Source: Bog-756 sp963839925 (GTDB lineage Bacteria > Actinomycetota > Acidimicrobiia > Acidimicrobiales > RAAP-2). From it: a stretch of DNA of 64,000 bases. Position 1 is the stretch's first letter, and every line of letters starts with the position of its first letter. The stretch is from contig CAWIWV010000002.1 of the NCBI GenBank assembly GCA_963839925.1, positions 434,001 to 498,000 on the forward strand, given 5' to 3'. Below the pieces are notes generated by a model. That model was given only the letters and a program-made list of their open reading frames with translations, searched no databases and was not told the DNA's origin. Shown piece after piece: positions 17,729 to 26,121 of the stretch. Both the position numbers and the translations under genes were made by a program.

Positions 17729-18217
17729 CTACCGGTTGGTGAGGGCGTTGCCCTGTGCGGGCGGGCGGCCGTGGCCGAAGGGGAGAGGGACCACGGTGAC
17801 CGATCCGCCGGCTCCGGTGATCGCCGCCTCCGCGGACTTGGAGAACGCATGGGCCTCGACCCGGATCGCCCGGGTGAGCTGGCCGCCCCCGAGGACCTTG
17901 ACCAGGTCGCCCTTGTGCGCGAGCCCGTTCGACACGAACCCGGCCAGATCGACGGTGTCGCCTTCGACCTCCTGCAGCGCGCCGACGTTCACCGGGGTGT
18001 AGGTGACCCGGAACGGGTTGTGGAAGCCGCGCAGCTTGGGAATCCGCTGCATCAGCGGGAGCTGGCCGCCTTCGAAGCCCAGCGGGATGGTGTCGCGGGC
18101 GCCCTGACCCTTGGTGCCCCGTCCGGCCGTCTTGCCTCCCTTGCCGGCGATGCCGCGGCCGACCCGCCGACGGCGTCGGGTGGAGCCTGCAGGCGGGCGG
18201 AGCTCGTGAACCTTCAT
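17729..18217 (-). CDS. rplO: 50S ribosomal protein L15
   Basis: L15 with the basic N-terminus MKVHELRPPAGSTRRRRRVG, the glycine-rich GKTAGRGTKGQGAR loop and GFEGGQLPLMQRIPKLRGF. 162 residues; ATG 18217 lies 1 nt after the corrected rpmD stop. It precedes secY by 30 bp. Confidence 0.97.
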   Translation of the reverse strand: MKVHELRPPAGSTRRRRRVGRGIAGKGGKTAGRGTKGQGARDTIPLGFEGGQLPLMQRIPKLRGFHNPFRVTYTPVNVGALQEVEGDTVDLAGFVSNGLAHKGDLVKVLGGGQLTRAIRVEAHAFSKSAEAAITGAGGSVTVVPLPFGHGRPPAQGNALTNR

Positions 18218-18218
18218 G

Positions 18219-18444
18219 TCAACCTTCCTGGTCGGGGCTGGCGGGGGTGACCTCCACCAGGTGGGGCACCCGGGCAAGCATCCCACGGATCTCGGGACGA
18301 TCGGGAAGCAGGTTGGTGCGGCCGATGCCGCGCAGGCCGAGCGCGCGCGAAGGTGCCCCGGTGCTTCGGCTTGGTCCCGATCGAGGAGCGGACCTGGGTC
18401 ACTCGCAGCCAGTTCGATGAGGAATCCGCGGACGCCGCGCTCAT
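18219..18444 (-). CDS. rpmD: 50S ribosomal protein L30, +1 frameshift
   Basis: The first part (to about 18345) reads LRVTQVRSSIGTKPKHRGT, a clear L30 start. The rest, LGLRGIGRTNLLPDRPEIRG then MLARVPHLVEVTP, is in the next frame. The 226-nt span is one base longer than a whole number of codons, and the shift falls in a CGCGCGCG run. Corrected length is about 74 residues with an N-terminal extension of about 12. As written the gene would give a chimeric 76-residue protein ending at 18214. A consensus error is the likely cause; a real lesion is possible because L30 can be dispensable. Confidence 0.85.
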
Positions 18445-18445
18445 C

Positions 18446-19000
18446 TCAGCTCACCTCCGTGAAGAGGTCGGCCTCACGCCGGCGCTCACGGTAGGCCCGG
18501 AGCATCGCCGCTGGCACCACCTCTTCGACCGGCTTGCCGCGCAGCGAGGCGACCTGATCGGGCCGCTTGAGACCCTTCAGCCCGGCGATGGTGGCGTGAG
18601 CCACGTTGATTCCGTTGGACGAGCCGAGGGACTTGGCGAGGATGTCGCGGATGCCGGCCATCTCGAGGATCGCCCGCGCCGCGCCACCGGCGATCACGCC
18701 GGTACCGGGTGCGGCGGGCTTCAGCATCACCCGTCCGGCACCGCTCTCACCGACGATCGGGTGGGTGATGGTCGATCCGGCGAGTGGCACCTCGAACATG
18801 TTCTTGCGGGCCTCTTCGATGCCCTTCTGAACCGCGAGGCCGGCTTCTTTGGCTTTTCCGTAGCCGAGGCCGACCTTGCCGTTGCCGTCCCCGACCACCA
18901 TCAGGGCGGCGAAGGAGAAGCGTCGGCCACCCTTGACCACCTTGGACACCCGGTTGACCCGGATGGTGCGCTCTTCGAACTGCAGGTCGTTGGTTGCCAT
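18446..19000 (-). CDS. rpsE: 30S ribosomal protein S5
   Basis: S5 of the decoding-fidelity region. The double-stranded RNA-binding fold is seen in RVSKVVKGGRRFSFAALMVV, followed by GLGYGKAKE and the AAPGTGVIAGGAARAI loop. 184 residues from ATG 19000. Confidence 0.97.
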   Translation of the reverse strand: MATNDLQFEERTIRVNRVSKVVKGGRRFSFAALMVVGDGNGKVGLGYGKAKEAGLAVQKGIEEARKNMFEVPLAGSTITHPIVGESGAGRVMLKPAAPGTGVIAGGAARAILEMAGIRDILAKSLGSSNGINVAHATIAGLKGLKRPDQVASLRGKPVEEVVPAAMLRAYRERRREADLFTEVS

Positions 19001-19363
19001 CTAGAACTCCAGTCCCTCGGCACGGGCTGCGTCCGCAAGGGCTGCGACCCTCCCGTGATAGGCGAACCCGCCCCGGTCGAAGACCACTGCGCCGACCCCG
19101 GCAGCCTTGCCCCGCGAGGCCACCAGCGTGCCAACCGCCTTGGCCGCGTCGACGTTGCCGCCCGACGAGGTGCGCAGGCTTTCCTCGGTCGTCGAGGCAG
19201 AGGCCAGCGTCCGGCCGGCGTCGTCGTCGATGAGTTGGGCCGAGATGTGCTTGTTGGAACGGAACACGGCCAGCCTCGGACGCTCGGAGGTGCCGTGCAC
19301 CCGGCGGCGCACCCGTGCATGCCGGCGGCGGCGCAGCTCCAGCTTGTGATCGGTTCGAGCCAT
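19001..19363 (-). CDS. rplR: 50S ribosomal protein L18
   Basis: 5S rRNA-binding protein with HARVRRRVHGTSERPRLAVF, SNKHISAQLIDD and FDRGGFAYHGRVAALADAAR. 120 residues. Its stop directly precedes the rpsE start and its own start overlaps the rplF stop. Confidence 0.97.
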   Translation of the reverse strand: MARTDHKLELRRRRHARVRRRVHGTSERPRLAVFRSNKHISAQLIDDDAGRTLASASTTEESLRTSSGGNVDAAKAVGTLVASRGKAAGVGAVVFDRGGFAYHGRVAALADAARAEGLEF

Positions 19364-19905
19364 TACTTCGCTGCCTTTCCGGCCTTGCGTACGACCCGCT
19401 CGCCCGCGTAGCGAACCCCCTTGCCCTTGTAGGGCTCGGGCTTGCGCAGCTTGCGGATGTCGGCGGCCACCTGGCCGACCTTTTCCTTGTCGATTCCCTT
19501 GACGATGATCCGAGTGGCAGAGGGGACCTCGAAGGTCACCCCCTCGGGCGCGTCGACCTTGACCGGATGGGAGAACCCGAGCGCGAGCTCGAGGCCCGAG
19601 GGCCCCTTGGGCGCGGCACGGTAACCCACGCCGACGATCTCCAACTCCTTGGTGAACCCCTGGGTCACCCCGGTGACCATGTTGGCCACCAGCGATCGGG
19701 TGAGGCCGTGGAGCGCGCGGTTCTGACGCTGGTCGTCGGGACGCTCGACCAGCAGGACCTCACCTTCCTGACGGATGGTGATGGCCGCCGGCACCGAACG
19801 GGCCAGCTCACCCTGGGGGCCCTTGATCGTCACCGTGTTGTCGTTCCCGAGCGCCACCGACACCCCCGAGGGCACGGTGATCGGGGATCGTCCGATGCGT
19901 GACAT
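19363..19905 (-). CDS. rplF: 50S ribosomal protein L6
   Basis: L6 with SRIGRSPITVPSGVSV at the start and the C-terminal GIDKEKVGQVAADIRKLRKP motif followed by YKGKGVRYAGE. 180 residues, normal length, ATG 19905. Confidence 0.97.
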   Translation of the reverse strand: MSRIGRSPITVPSGVSVALGNDNTVTIKGPQGELARSVPAAITIRQEGEVLLVERPDDQRQNRALHGLTRSLVANMVTGVTQGFTKELEIVGVGYRAAPKGPSGLELALGFSHPVKVDAPEGVTFEVPSATRIIVKGIDKEKVGQVAADIRKLRKPEPYKGKGVRYAGERVVRKAGKAAK

Positions 19906-19929
19906 CAGTTCGTCCTTCCAGCGGTTGCC

Positions 19930-20334
19930 TCACCAGACATAACAGAGCACTTCCCCACCGACCCGGCGCTTGCGGGCCTCACGGTCGGTCATCAGCCCCT
20001 TCGAGGTGGACACCACCGCGACGCCGAGGCCGCCGAGGACCCGGGGCATCTTGTCGGCCTTGGCGTAGATGCGCAGTCCCGGCTTGGAGATCCGCTTGAT
20101 GCCCGAGATGGTGCGCGCACGCTCGGCCGAGTACTTCATGGTGATCTCGAGCGTCTTACCCGGCTTGCCCGGATCGTCGTTCACCTGGTAGCCGACGATG
20201 TAGCCCTCGTCCGCGAGGATCGCGGCGAGCGACTCCTTCAGCTTGGAGCCGGGCATCTTGACCGTGTCGAAATGGGCGGTGTTCGCGTTCCGGATGCGGG
20301 TCAGCATGTCGGCGATCGGATCGGTCATCGTCAT
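19930..20334 (-). CDS. rpsH: 30S ribosomal protein S8
   Basis: S8 binds 16S helix 21 and in enterobacteria represses the spc operon. The start TDPIADMLTRIRNAN and the C-terminal STSKGLMTDREARKRRVGGE identify it. 134 residues from ATG 20334; a second ATG two codons later is equally possible. Confidence 0.97.
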   Translation of the reverse strand: MTMTDPIADMLTRIRNANTAHFDTVKMPGSKLKESLAAILADEGYIVGYQVNDDPGKPGKTLEITMKYSAERARTISGIKRISKPGLRIYAKADKMPRVLGGLGVAVVSTSKGLMTDREARKRRVGGEVLCYVW

Positions 20335-20350
20335 CGTCGGTCGCCTCCCC

Positions 20351-20536
20351 TCACCAGCTTGCCTTCGTCACGCCCGGGACCTCCCCGGCGTGCACCATCA
20401 CCCGCAGGCAGATGCGGCACAGCCCGAACTTGCGGTACACCGACTTGGGTCGGCCGCACCGGCGGCACCGGGTGTATCCGCGCACCTTGAACTTGGGAGT
20501 GCGCTGCTGCTTTTGGACGAGAGCCTTCTTGGCCAT
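20351..20536 (-). CDS. rpsN: 30S ribosomal protein S14, zinc type (type Z)
   Basis: 61-residue zinc-binding S14 with two CxxC pairs, CRRC (24, 27) and CRIC (40, 43), and the ending HAGEVPGVTKASW. The short form is the housekeeping type in the spc operon of Gram-positive bacteria. ATG 20536. Confidence 0.97.
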   Translation of the reverse strand: MAKKALVQKQQRTPKFKVRGYTRCRRCGRPKSVYRKFGLCRICLRVMVHAGEVPGVTKASW

Positions 20537-20540
20537 GGGT

Positions 20541-21113
20541 CTATTGATTCTCCTGTCGGAACGGGAAACCGAAGGCGGCCAGGAGTGCCCGGCCCTCTTC
20601 GTCGGTGCGTGCGGTGGTGGCGATGGTGATGTCCATGCCTCGGGTGGTGTCGATACGGTCGTAGTCGATCTCGGGGAAGATGAGCTGCTCGGTGACTCCG
20701 AAGGTGTAGTTGCCATGCCCGTCGAACGAACGGGGCGAGAGTCCCCGGAAGTCACGGATGCGGGGGATCGCCATCGCCAGGAGCCGATCGAGGAACTCCC
20801 ACGCGCGGTCGCCCCGGAGGGTGACCTTGGCGCCGATCTCCTGCCCTTCCCGCAACTTGAACGAGGCGATCGACTTCTTGGCCTTGGTCACCACCGGCTT
20901 CTGACCGGCGATGATCTCGAGGTCGCGGATCGCCCCCTCGATGAGCGACTTCTGCTGGCTCGCCCGGCCGACCCCCATGTTGATGACGATCTTGGTGAGG
21001 CGGGGCACCTCCATCACGTTGGCGAGCCCCAGGGAGTCCTTGAGCTGGGCCCGGACCTCGTTGTCGTAACGCTCCTTCAGCCGCGGGCGGGCGGTCGTGG
21101 TGGTCGCAGCCAT
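20541..21113 (-). CDS. rplE: 50S ribosomal protein L5
   Basis: 5S rRNA-binding L5 with RLTKIVINMGVG, GQKPVVTKAKKSIASFKLR and the DYDRIDTTRGMDI stretch. 190 residues from ATG 21113, which overlaps the rplX stop (TGATG); a GTG one codon upstream is possible. Confidence 0.96.
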   Translation of the reverse strand: MAATTTTARPRLKERYDNEVRAQLKDSLGLANVMEVPRLTKIVINMGVGRASQQKSLIEGAIRDLEIIAGQKPVVTKAKKSIASFKLREGQEIGAKVTLRGDRAWEFLDRLLAMAIPRIRDFRGLSPRSFDGHGNYTFGVTEQLIFPEIDYDRIDTTRGMDITIATTARTDEEGRALLAAFGFPFRQENQ

Positions 21114-21418
21114 CACAGATCAGCTCCGCACTTCTTGCAGACCCGTAGCTTGCGGCCCTGCTCGTCGATGCGCATCCCGATGCGGGTCGGCCCGCACGAT
21201 CCGCAGACGATGGCGACCGAGGAGGCCGAGATCGGCATGAACTTGTCGATGACCCCGCCCTGCATGGTGGCGCGGGTCGGCTTGGCGTGCCGCTTCGCGA
21301 CGTGCACCCCCTCGACGATCACCTTGCCCTCGGCAGGGATGGCACGGGCCACATTGGCCTGCTTGCCCTTGTCCTTGCCGCTCAACACCTGCACCTTGTC
21401 GCCCTTTCGAATCCGCAT
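21113..21418 (-). CDS. rplX: 50S ribosomal protein L24 with zinc-ribbon-like tail
   Basis: L24 initiates large-subunit assembly. The KOW core MRIRKGDKVQVLSGKDKGKQ is followed by a C-terminal half with two CxxC pairs (CGSC, CKKC) able to bind zinc. 101 residues. ATG 21418 overlaps the rplN stop by one base. Confidence 0.96.
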   Translation of the reverse strand: MRIRKGDKVQVLSGKDKGKQANVARAIPAEGKVIVEGVHVAKRHAKPTRATMQGGVIDKFMPISASSVAIVCGSCGPTRIGMRIDEQGRKLRVCKKCGADL

Positions 21419-21786
21419 CACAGCACCTCCGGCGCGAGCGAGATGATCCGCATGAACCGCTTGTCCCGCAGCTCCCGGCCGACCGGGCCGAAGATGCGGG
21501 TACCCCGGGGCTGCTGCTGGTCGTTGATCAGGACGGCGGCGTTCTCGTCGAAGCGGATATAGCTGCCGTCGGGCCGGCGCTTCTCCTTCTTCGTGCGCAC
21601 GACCACGCACTTGACGACCTCGCCCTTCTTCACCGCTGCACCCGGGATGGCGTCTTTCACCGTCGCCACGAAGATGTCCCCGATGGAGGCATAGCGACGG
21701 CGCGAACCGCCGAGCACCTTGATGCAGAGGACCTCTTTGGCGCCGGAGTTGTCGGCGACCCGGAGACGGGATTCCTGCTGGATCAT
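21418..21786 (-). CDS. rplN: 50S ribosomal protein L14
   Basis: Starts MIQQESRLRVADNSGAKEV, contains RRYASIGDIFVATVKDAIPG and ends RFMRIISLAPEVL: a complete 122-residue L14. ATG 21786 overlaps the rpsQ stop as ATGA. Confidence 0.97.
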   Translation of the reverse strand: MIQQESRLRVADNSGAKEVLCIKVLGGSRRRYASIGDIFVATVKDAIPGAAVKKGEVVKCVVVRTKKEKRRPDGSYIRFDENAAVLINDQQQPRGTRIFGPVGRELRDKRFMRIISLAPEVL

Positions 21787-22073
21787 CGTGCGCGCTCCAG
21801 AATCTCCGACACCCGCCACCGCTTCAGCTTGGAGAGCGGGCGGGTCTCGACGACCCGGACCCGATCGCCGACCTTGGCGGAGTTGTCGGCGTCGTGGACG
21901 TAGAGACGCTTGGTCCGCTGCACCGTCTTGCCGTACCGGGGGTGCCGGACCCGTTCGATGACGGCCACGACGACCGTGGCGTCCATCGAGTCGGATACGA
22001 CCAGACCCTCACGCACCTTGCGCCGGTTGGTCCGCTTCTGGTCGGCTTCGTCGACCGTCGTCTCGTCCGTCAT
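21783..22073 (-). CDS. rpsQ: 30S ribosomal protein S17
   Basis: S17 core RRKVREGLVVSDSMDATVVV, RHPRYGKTVQRTKRLYVHD and VRVVETRPLSKLKRWRV. 96 residues, with about 15 extra residues at the N-terminus. ATG 22073 overlaps the rpmC stop. Confidence 0.97.
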   Translation of the reverse strand: MTDETTVDEADQKRTNRRKVREGLVVSDSMDATVVVAVIERVRHPRYGKTVQRTKRLYVHDADNSAKVGDRVRVVETRPLSKLKRWRVSEILERAR

Positions 22074-22540
22074 CAGCTCTTCTCCTCGAGGTCAGTGGCC
22101 TCTGCGTCGACGGAATCCTCCGCGTCGTCGGTCTCGTCCGCGTGCTCGTCTTCCCCGTCGTCGAACTCGTCGTCGACGTCGTCGACCTCGTCCTCTTCCT
22201 CGGATTGGGCCTCGGCTTCTGCCGCCTTGGCCGCTGCCCGACGCTCCGAAGCGGTCGTCTGGTCGCGACCGAGGGCTTCGTCCTCGGCGCGGCGTCGTGC
22301 AGCCGCCTGGTGGGCGGGGAGCTCCTCGAGCGCCAGTCCCTCGGCCTCTGCGATCTCCCGGTTGCGCAGCTCGGTCAACATCCGGGCGATGTCCTTGCGG
22401 ACATGGCCGATCCGCGAGAAGTTGTCCAGCTGCCCAGTCGCAAGCTGGAAGCGAAGGTTGAAGAGCTCGCGCCGGGTGTCCCCGAGCTGACGCTCCAGCT
22501 CCTCGGTGTCGTAGTCGGCGATTTCTGCTGCGGTTGCCAT
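22073..22540 (-). CDS. rpmC: 50S ribosomal protein L29 with long acidic C-terminal tail
   Basis: Residues 1 to about 68 are normal L29 (LERQLGDTRRELFNLRFQLA, RIGHVRKDIARMLTELR), at the exit tunnel. Residues from about 70 to 155 are an Ala/Glu/Asp-rich extension ending in a strongly acidic segment, more than doubling the usual 60-70 residues. The reading frame is open and the start of rpsQ is coupled to its stop, so the tail is genuine coding sequence. Confidence 0.95.
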   Translation of the reverse strand: MATAAEIADYDTEELERQLGDTRRELFNLRFQLATGQLDNFSRIGHVRKDIARMLTELRNREIAEAEGLALEELPAHQAAARRRAEDEALGRDQTTASERRAAAKAAEAEAQSEEEDEVDDVDDEFDDGEDEHADETDDAEDSVDAEATDLEEKS

Positions 22541-22971
22541 CAGACCTGCACCTCTTGGGTGCCGTGGGTCCCCGGCCGGATGACGAAGCGGGCCCGGAAC
22601 GGGAGCTTCTGGATGGCCCGGTCCATCGCCTCACGAGCCAGGTCCGGCTCGACACCGGCGAGTTCGAAGATGATGCGGCCGGGCTTCACCACCGCCACCC
22701 AGTGATCCGGATTTCCCTTGCCGGACCCCATCCGGGTCTCCGCCGGCTTCTGGGTCACCGGCCGATCCGGGAACACCCGGATCCAGACCTTCCCGCCACG
22801 CTTCACGTGACGGGTCATCGCGATACGGGCGGCCTCGATCTGACGCGCGGTCAACCAGGCCGGCTCCAGCGCCTGGATTCCGAAGTCGCCGAACGTCACG
22901 TCGCTGCCACCCTTGGCCTTGCCACCCATCCGACCGCGCTGCTGCTTGCGGTGCTTCACCTTCCGCGGCAT
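22540..22971 (-). CDS. rplP: 50S ribosomal protein L16
   Basis: L16 with MPRKVKHRKQQRGRMGGKAKG, VWIRVFPDRPVTQKPAETRM and GKGNPDHWVAVVKPGRIIFE. 143 residues from ATG 22971; a GTG two codons upstream is possible. The stop overlaps the rpmC ATG by one base. Confidence 0.97.
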   Translation of the reverse strand: MPRKVKHRKQQRGRMGGKAKGGSDVTFGDFGIQALEPAWLTARQIEAARIAMTRHVKRGGKVWIRVFPDRPVTQKPAETRMGSGKGNPDHWVAVVKPGRIIFELAGVEPDLAREAMDRAIQKLPFRARFVIRPGTHGTQEVQV

Positions 22972-22978
22972 CAACACG

Positions 22979-23947
22979 TCAGTCGACCTCCTTGCGGAAG
23001 TGCGGCGTCTCGTGATGGTCACGGGTGCGGCGCTCGATCTCCTCGTCCTCGGTGAGAGCCCGCTCGAGCTCGTCGGGAATGGCGGGCGGGGCGACGATGT
23101 CCGCGGTCGAGCGGTCGACCAGACCCTCGGGGATCTCGGTCTCGCCACTCGAGTCGGGATTGACGGTGACCACACTGCCGGGAGCCCCTTGCTCGGCCCG
23201 ACGACGGCCACCACCGGCGGTGATCAGGCGACGCGGAGCCTCTCCGGCCTGCCCAGAGGTCTCGCCGACTGCCATGGCCGCCTCACGGTTGATCTTGTCT
23301 TCGGTCGAGATCTTGTACGGCAGGATGTCGCCCTTGTAGATCCAGACCTTGACCCCGATCCGCCCGAAGGTCGTCTTCGCCTCGCGGAAGCCGTAGTCGA
23401 TGTCGGCCCGCAGGGTGTGCAGGGGAACCCGACCCTCGCGGTAGGACTCCTTGCGGGACATCTCCGAACCGCCCAGGCGCCCGGAGCACTGCACCCGGAC
23501 CCCGAGGGCTCCGGCCTTCTGCACCGTCTGGATCGACCGCTTCATCGCGCGACGGAACGCCACCCGGCGGGCGAGCTGGTCACAGATCCCCTGAGCGATG
23601 AGGGCCGCGTCGAGCTCGGGTTGCTTGATCTCTTGGATGTTGAGCTGGATCCGGTTGCTCAGACCGGTGATCTCTTCGATCTTCTTCTTCAGCCGGTCTG
23701 CTTCCGCTCCTCGCCGACCGATGACGATGCCCGGGCGAGCGGTGTGGATGTCGACCCGCAAGCGATCGCGGGTGCGCTCGATCTCGATCCGGCTGACCGC
23801 GGCGGACTCGAGCTGGGACATGAGGTAGTCACGGATCTCCCAGTCCTCGATCACACAGTTCTGGTAGCTGCGCTCTTCGAACCAGCGCGACTTCCAGTCG
23901 GTGGTGACACCGAGCCGGAATCCGTAGGGGTTGACCTTCTGGCCCAT
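22979..23947 (-). CDS. rpsC: 30S ribosomal protein S3 with extended C-terminus
   Basis: S3 forms part of the mRNA entry channel. The start MGQKVNPYGFRLGVTTDWKS, the KH domain with PGIVIGRRGAEADRL and the C-terminal domain (GRLGGSEMSRKESYREGRVP) are normal. After about residue 225 comes a nearly 100-residue tail rich in Glu, Asp and Pro. 322 residues in total, against about 210-280 in most bacteria. Start ATG 23947 overlaps the rplV stop (TAATG). Confidence 0.96.
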   Translation of the reverse strand: MGQKVNPYGFRLGVTTDWKSRWFEERSYQNCVIEDWEIRDYLMSQLESAAVSRIEIERTRDRLRVDIHTARPGIVIGRRGAEADRLKKKIEEITGLSNRIQLNIQEIKQPELDAALIAQGICDQLARRVAFRRAMKRSIQTVQKAGALGVRVQCSGRLGGSEMSRKESYREGRVPLHTLRADIDYGFREAKTTFGRIGVKVWIYKGDILPYKISTEDKINREAAMAVGETSGQAGEAPRRLITAGGGRRRAEQGAPGSVVTVNPDSSGETEIPEGLVDRSTADIVAPPAIPDELERALTEDEEIERRTRDHHETPHFRKEVD

Positions 23948-24678
23948 TACTCGCCCTTCTCTCCCTCGGTTTCGCCAACCGTCTCGTCGCCTGCTTCGCC
24001 GTCGACTGCTTCTTCGAGGTCGGACTCCTCGAGCGGGCCGGCCTCGGTTTCGGTCACCACGTCGTCATCGACCTCGGGGATGTCGCCTTCTCCGTCGACC
24101 GTGTCGTCCAAGTCGGACTCCTCGAGGGGACCGGCTTCGGTCTCTGTGACCACGTCGTCGGCCTGGACCGCATCTTCGGGCCACGCCTCGGAACCGGTGT
24201 CGACGTCGGTCGCCTGGACCTCCTCGGTCTGCTTGCGCCGCCGCGACCCGGCCACCCGGCGAGAGCGCTGGGCGGTGTGGGTGTTGGCCTTGGCGCGACG
24301 ACGCGCGATTCGCTCGTCGGGCAGCCGGCTCACGATGATCGTGATGTGCGAGGTCCGCTTGCGGATGCGGGTGGCACGTCCGCGTGCCCGGGGCCGCCAC
24401 CGCTTGAGGGTGCTTCCTTCGTCGGCATAGCAGGCCGAGACGTAGAGCTCTTCGGCGTCGAGGCCGTCGTTGTGGACGGCGTTGGCCACCGCGGAGGTCA
24501 GCAACTTGCCGACAGTGATCGCGGCATCGCGATCACCGAGCGAGAGGATCTCGGCGGCCCGGTCGACGTCCTGCCCGCGGATCAGGTCGAGCACTTGTCG
24601 CACCTTGTAGGCGGACACCCGGCTGTGCCGGAGGACCGCCCGGGTGCCTTCACGTTCGTTGGTCTTCGGCCCTGTCAC
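23947..24678 (-). CDS. rplV: 50S ribosomal protein L22 with acidic repeat tail
   Basis: The L22 core (about residues 1-125) contains RVSAYKVRQVLDLIRGQDV, AVANAVHNDGLDAEELYV and RKRTSHITIIV; its beta-hairpin lines the exit tunnel. The tail of about 118 residues is acidic and includes a 31-residue tandem duplication. GTG 24678 was chosen because it lies 1 nt after the rpsS stop; total 243 residues against about 115 usually. Confidence 0.95.
   Translation of the reverse strand: MTGPKTNEREGTRAVLRHSRVSAYKVRQVLDLIRGQDVDRAAEILSLGDRDAAITVGKLLTSAVANAVHNDGLDAEELYVSACYADEGSTLKRWRPRARGRATRIRKRTSHITIIVSRLPDERIARRRAKANTHTAQRSRRVAGSRRRKQTEEVQATDVDTGSEAWPEDAVQADDVVTETEAGPLEESDLDDTVDGEGDIPEVDDDVVTETEAGPLEESDLEEAVDGEAGDETVGETEGEKGE
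24017..24159 (-). repeat. imperfect direct repeat in the rplV tail
   Basis: Two copies of an about 50-bp block (24017-24066 and 24110-24159) lie 93 bp apart, so the repeat keeps frame and encodes two 31-residue units that each start DDVVTETEAGPLEESDL. Several substitutions between copies are third-position changes, so the protein sequence appears to be maintained. Confidence 0.8.
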
Positions 24679-24679
24679 C

Positions 24680-24958
24680 TCAGCGCCTCCCCGCTCGTTC
24701 CTGACCGGCGTGGAACTTGAAGGTGCGGGTGGGAGCGAACTCACCCAGCTTGTGACCGACCATCGATTCGGTGACGTAGACCGGGATGTGCTTGCGACCG
24801 TCGTGGACCGCGATCGTGTGGCCCACCATGTCCGGGATGATCGTCGAGCGACGGGACCATGTCTTGATGACCTTCTTGTCGCCGGCAGAGTTGAGCGCGT
24901 CGACCTTCTTCAGCAGGTGGTCATCGACGAATGGACCCTTCTTCAGGCTGCGAGGCAT
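24680..24958 (-). CDS. rpsS: 30S ribosomal protein S19
   Basis: S19 of the 30S head: MPRSLKKGPFVDDHLLKKV, TWSRRSTIIPDMVGHTIAVH and MVGHKLGEFAPTRTF. 92 residues from ATG 24958. Confidence 0.98.
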   Translation of the reverse strand: MPRSLKKGPFVDDHLLKKVDALNSAGDKKVIKTWSRRSTIIPDMVGHTIAVHDGRKHIPVYVTESMVGHKLGEFAPTRTFKFHAGQERAGRR

Positions 24959-24982
24959 GGCGTTGCGTTCCTTCTGGCTTTC

Positions 24983-25820
24983 CTACCGCCGCGCGCCGCG
25001 GGTGCGGCGGCGCCTGACGATCATCTTGTCGGAGTCCTTCTTGCGTGCCCGGGTGCGGCCCTCGGGTTGGCCCCACGGCGAGACCGGGTGACGCCCACCG
25101 GAGGTCTTGCCCTCGCCGCCACCCAGCGGGTGGTCGACCGGGTTCATCGCCACGCCGCGGGTCTGGGGACGGATCCCCTTCCAGCGGCTTCGCCCGGCCT
25201 TGCCGCCCTTGATGAGCTCGGCTTCCGAGTTCCCCACAGTACCGAGCGTGGCCCGGCAGTCGATCGGGACCCGCCGCATCTCGGTGGAGGGGAGGCGAAG
25301 GGTCGCGAACGCGCCCTCCTTGGCGACCAGCTGGACACTCATCCCCGCCCCTCTGGCCATCTTGCCGCCACCACCCGGACGCAGTTCCACGTTGTGGATC
25401 ACCGAGCCGACCGGAATGAACCGCATCGGCAACGCATTTCCGGGCCGGATCTCCGCACCCTGGCCCGACTGGAGCCGGTCCCCGACCGCCACCTGGGAGG
25501 GAGCGAGGATGTAGCGCTTCTCTCCGTCCAGATAGTGGAGGAGCGCGATCCGGGCGTTTCGGTTCGGGTCGTACTCGATTGCGGCGACCTTGGCCGGAAC
25601 TCCGTCCTTGTCCCGCTTGAAGTCGATGATCCGGTACTGCTGCTTGTGTCCCCCGCCGCGGTCGGCGCGCGGTCTTGCGGCCGTGGTTGTTCCGTCCGCC
25701 CGACGAGGGCTTCGGGGCGAGCAGCGACTTCTCGGGCCGGTCGCGGGTGATCTCGGCGAAGTCGGAGACGGTCTGGAACCGGCGGCCTGGGCTGGTCGGC
25801 TTGCGGGAGCGGAGCGGCAT
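24983..25820 (-). CDS. rplB: 50S ribosomal protein L2, +1 frameshift near its start
   Basis: L2 is needed for subunit joining and peptidyl transfer. The first 50 residues from ATG 25820 are typical (KPTSPGRRFQTV, PEKSLLAPKPSSGGRNNHG). The following DRGGGHKQQYRIIDFKRDK and the rest, including RGVAMNPVDHPLGGGEG, are one frame over. The span of 838 nt is one base more than a whole number of codons; the shift maps to the GCGCGCC near 25664-25671. Corrected length is about 278 residues, normal for L2. Because L2 is essential, a consensus error is by far the likeliest explanation. Confidence 0.92.
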
Positions 25821-25830
25821 GGTCAGGCTC

Positions 25831-26121
25831 TCAGTTCTCGAACAGATCGATCGAGTCACCCTCGTGCAAGGTGACGATGGCCCGCTTGGTGTCCGGTCGG
25901 TGGCCGAGCGAGTTGTTCTTCCGGTTCCGCTTCGTCTTGCCCTTCCGGTTGAGGGTGTTCACGTTGTCCACCCGCACGTTGAAGGCCTGCTCGACGGCAT
26001 GGCGGACGTCGATCTTCGTCGCCGAGGGATCGACGACGAACACGTACACGTTGTCGTCCATCAGGGCATAGGACTTTTCGGAGACGACCGGACGGATGAG
26101 CACGTTGTGGGGATCTCTCAT
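25831..26121 (-). CDS. rplW: 50S ribosomal protein L23
   Basis: L23 sits at the tunnel exit and docks trigger factor and SRP. It has IRPVVSEKSYALMDDNVYVF, a VDNVNTLNRKGKTKR segment and 96 residues. ATG 26121 overlaps the rplD stop as ATGA. Confidence 0.97.
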   Translation of the reverse strand: MRDPHNVLIRPVVSEKSYALMDDNVYVFVVDPSATKIDVRHAVEQAFNVRVDNVNTLNRKGKTKRNRKNNSLGHRPDTKRAIVTLHEGDSIDLFEN

